DNA of 15,867 bases, from NCBI GenBank assembly GCA_045105695.1, contig JBGCDT010000293.1:1-15867 (forward strand), given 5' to 3'. This document shows, in pieces, positions 14,686-15,867 of this stretch (the stretch's first letter is position 1; each line of letters begins with the position of its first letter). The notes under the pieces were generated by a model. That model made no database searches. It was not told the origin of the DNA and saw nothing but the letters and a program-made list of their open reading frames with translations. Both the position numbers and the translations under genes were made by a program. Source of the DNA: CALGLS01 sp045105695 (GTDB lineage: Bacteria > Bacteroidota > Bacteroidia > Chitinophagales > Saprospiraceae).

Positions 14686-15435
14686 TTGGAACAAAGCAAA
14701 ATTCTACTCCGAAAAATAGTACATTCAAAATACCTAGACCTATTTGGCGCTTTGCTGATCTTAGGCGTTTCTGTGGCAAAGTCTTTCCATGAGACCATTT
14801 ACTTCAATGGCGCTATAGCGTTTGGAATTCCAATCACAGATATTTTCAGTTACATCAAACAAGGAGCTTTCCCCTTAGGATTCTTATCTATTGTCGGAGC
14901 TGTGTTTTCTTTATTGTCTACACGACTGGTTGGGAAACAAAATAATTGGGGAAATATAATTGGAGTTATTACGACCGTAAACTCAGGAGCCATTGACTAC
15001 CTTTTCGGAAACGGATCAGCGATCATTACCTATCCACTTACCTTTTTGATAACAGTCCTCGCTGTAAAGAACTGGCATCAAGGCGAAAAAGTAAAAGAAC
15101 TCGATTTACGTTATTACATAATTATGGCAGTCGGAATTGTGGCAGGTTTTGCGCTGGTCTATTTCGGAGCTTATCTATTTGGTGGAAAAACAGATCCTGC
15201 TTTTTTAATGGTGGTGTCAGTTACTTTTGGAATTTCCATTGGCGCGAACATTTGCAATGCATTGAAGTACCAAGAAACCTGGTTGAGCTGGATGATTTAC
15301 AACATCGTTCAGTTGGCTAAGAATGCGATGCTTATGAATTTGGCGAATGTAGTAAAGTACATCTTTTATATGGCCAATGCGATAGTGACCTGGTTTGACT
15401 GGCGCTTGAATGGCGATGTAGAGAAAGTAGTTTAG
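14686..15435 (+). CDS. pnuC: PnuC-family vitamin (nicotinamide riboside-type) transporter
   Basis: A 249-residue polytopic membrane protein. PnuC proteins facilitate uptake of nicotinamide riboside, and relatives carry thiamine or riboflavin; intracellular phosphorylation traps the substrate. The hydrophobic pattern allows about seven helices. The family signature WxxWxxxN is present as W199-L-S-W202-M-I-Y-N206, and the surrounding C-terminal part (NVVKYIFYMANAIVTWFDW, 221-239) follows the usual PnuC ending; the central GNIIGVITTVNSGAIDY..NWHQG (89-133) also fits. The start is TTG at 14686, since no in-frame ATG exists between the preceding stop codon and that codon and none near the N-terminus. 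It lies 20 bases after the HExxH gene. No NAD or thiamine riboswitch is evident, so the vitamin carried cannot be decided from this sequence. The stop codon overlaps the convergent HNH gene. Confidence 0.75.
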   Translation: MEQSKILLRKIVHSKYLDLFGALLILGVSVAKSFHETIYFNGAIAFGIPITDIFSYIKQGAFPLGFLSIVGAVFSLLSTRLVGKQNNWGNIIGVITTVNSGAIDYLFGNGSAIITYPLTFLITVLAVKNWHQGEKVKELDLRYYIIMAVGIVAGFALVYFGAYLFGGKTDPAFLMVVSVTFGISIGANICNALKYQETWLSWMIYNIVQLAKNAMLMNLANVVKYIFYMANAIVTWFDWRLNGDVEKVV

Positions 15436-15755
15436 TCTGGCGAATACCCTAGCAATCCTTTTTGCTTGTTTCGTCCCCTCTTTTTGTTTGTCGTCGCATT
15501 GCGCTGATAGAAGGAAGGCTCTTTTTTGCGCACCCATTTTATGAATTTCTGGAGCTCTTCTTTTTCTAACAACTTCTCGATGGTGTTCAACTCCTTAGCG
15601 AGTTCCTTCTCTGTAAATAGCGAATGAATCTTCTGATGACAGATGTTGTGTAGCATGACCGTATCGCCATGTTTGCCTCCTTTGGATTTGGGGATGAGGT
15701 GATGCTTAGAAATATTCTTTGTTTCGAGAGAACGCTTACAGATAGGACAGTTCAT
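15432..15755 (-). CDS. Small HNH endonuclease
   Basis: A 107-residue HNH-family protein that would cut or nick DNA with a single metal ion. From the ATG at 15755 it reads CPIC (residues 3-6, zinc knuckle), KHHLIPKSKGG (17-27, with His18/His19 as the HNH histidines), then MLHNICHQKIH (34-44), giving Asn37, Cys39, His40 and His44. The tail is Lys/Arg-rich. The frame extends to a TTG at 15782, but the ATG places the zinc knuckle at the N-terminus as usual for these proteins. Its stop codon overlaps the end of the transporter gene by four bases, tail to tail. It may be a solitary mobile-type HNH gene or a housekeeping one; no restriction or intron context is visible. Confidence 0.82.
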   Translation of the reverse strand: MNCPICKRSLETKNISKHHLIPKSKGGKHGDTVMLHNICHQKIHSLFTEKELAKELNTIEKLLEKEELQKFIKWVRKKEPSFYQRNATTNKKRGRNKQKGLLGYSPD

Positions 15756-15867
15756 GTTAGTACGTAGATTTTTGACTTTCAACTTTGGGTTAGCTTATGA
15801 AAGCTATTGACCATAGAGGTAATTGATTCTCTTAGGAAAAAGTTCAATTGGAAGGAAAATCTACTCC

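Noticed and set aside
13901..15755. HExxH protein, PnuC and HNH endonuclease as a defence system
   Set aside because: The HNH gene is on the opposite strand and not co-transcribed, PnuC is a vitamin transporter, and no nucleotide-signalling, ATPase or sensing module is present.

Overview
The window looks like a chromosomal segment of a Bacteroidota bacterium, most likely from the Saprospiria or a related marine lineage. The evidence is two large secreted proteins ending in type IX secretion (T9SS) type A sorting domains, AT-rich leaders with no Shine-Dalgarno sequence, promoters of the Bacteroidota type (TTTG, then TAnnTTTG), a small RRM RNA-binding protein with a glycine-rich tail, and Saprospira-style Cys-containing and thrombospondin-3-like modules. 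Lineage is inferred from protein style only. No rRNA, tRNA, CRISPR array, phage or intact insertion sequence was seen.

Layout. Positions 3-2315 (+): two tandem, paralogous membrane acyltransferases (PlsC-like); the first is cut by the window edge. A strong bidirectional terminator and an imperfect inverted repeat of possible dispersed-repeat type fill 2316-2608. Positions 2609-5530 (-): a secreted SGNH/sialate-O-acetylesterase-like enzyme with duplicated Cys4 modules, a DUF11-like domain and a T9SS tail. Positions 5840-8977 (-): a secreted scaffold of three lamin-tail domains, a cupredoxin-like domain lacking one expected copper ligand, a Calx-beta domain, an OB-like region and a T9SS tail. 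Positions 9310-10638 (-): RmuC, divergent from a DinB-fold protein (10758-11213, +). Positions 11441-11995 (+): an unrecognised Gly/Ala/Met-rich protein. Positions 12405-12767 (+): RRM RNA-binding protein with a long leader and a strong terminator. Positions 12913-13809 (-): MiaA, divergent from a two-gene unit (13901-15435, +) encoding a membrane-anchored HExxH protein and a PnuC-type vitamin transporter. Positions 15432-15755 (-): a small HNH endonuclease overlapping the transporter stop codon.

Functionally this is mostly housekeeping and accessory material: lipid acylation, two cell-surface or exported proteins, DNA maintenance (RmuC), tRNA modification (MiaA) and probable nicotinamide-riboside-type uptake. 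I found no convincing defence island or wholly new multi-gene system. The points most worth checking are the nuclease-less lamin-tail/OB protein with a degenerate copper site, the two equal-spaced Cys4 modules, three consecutive genes with only TTG start codons, the HExxH/transporter pair, and the unexplained 8978-9309 intergenic region.
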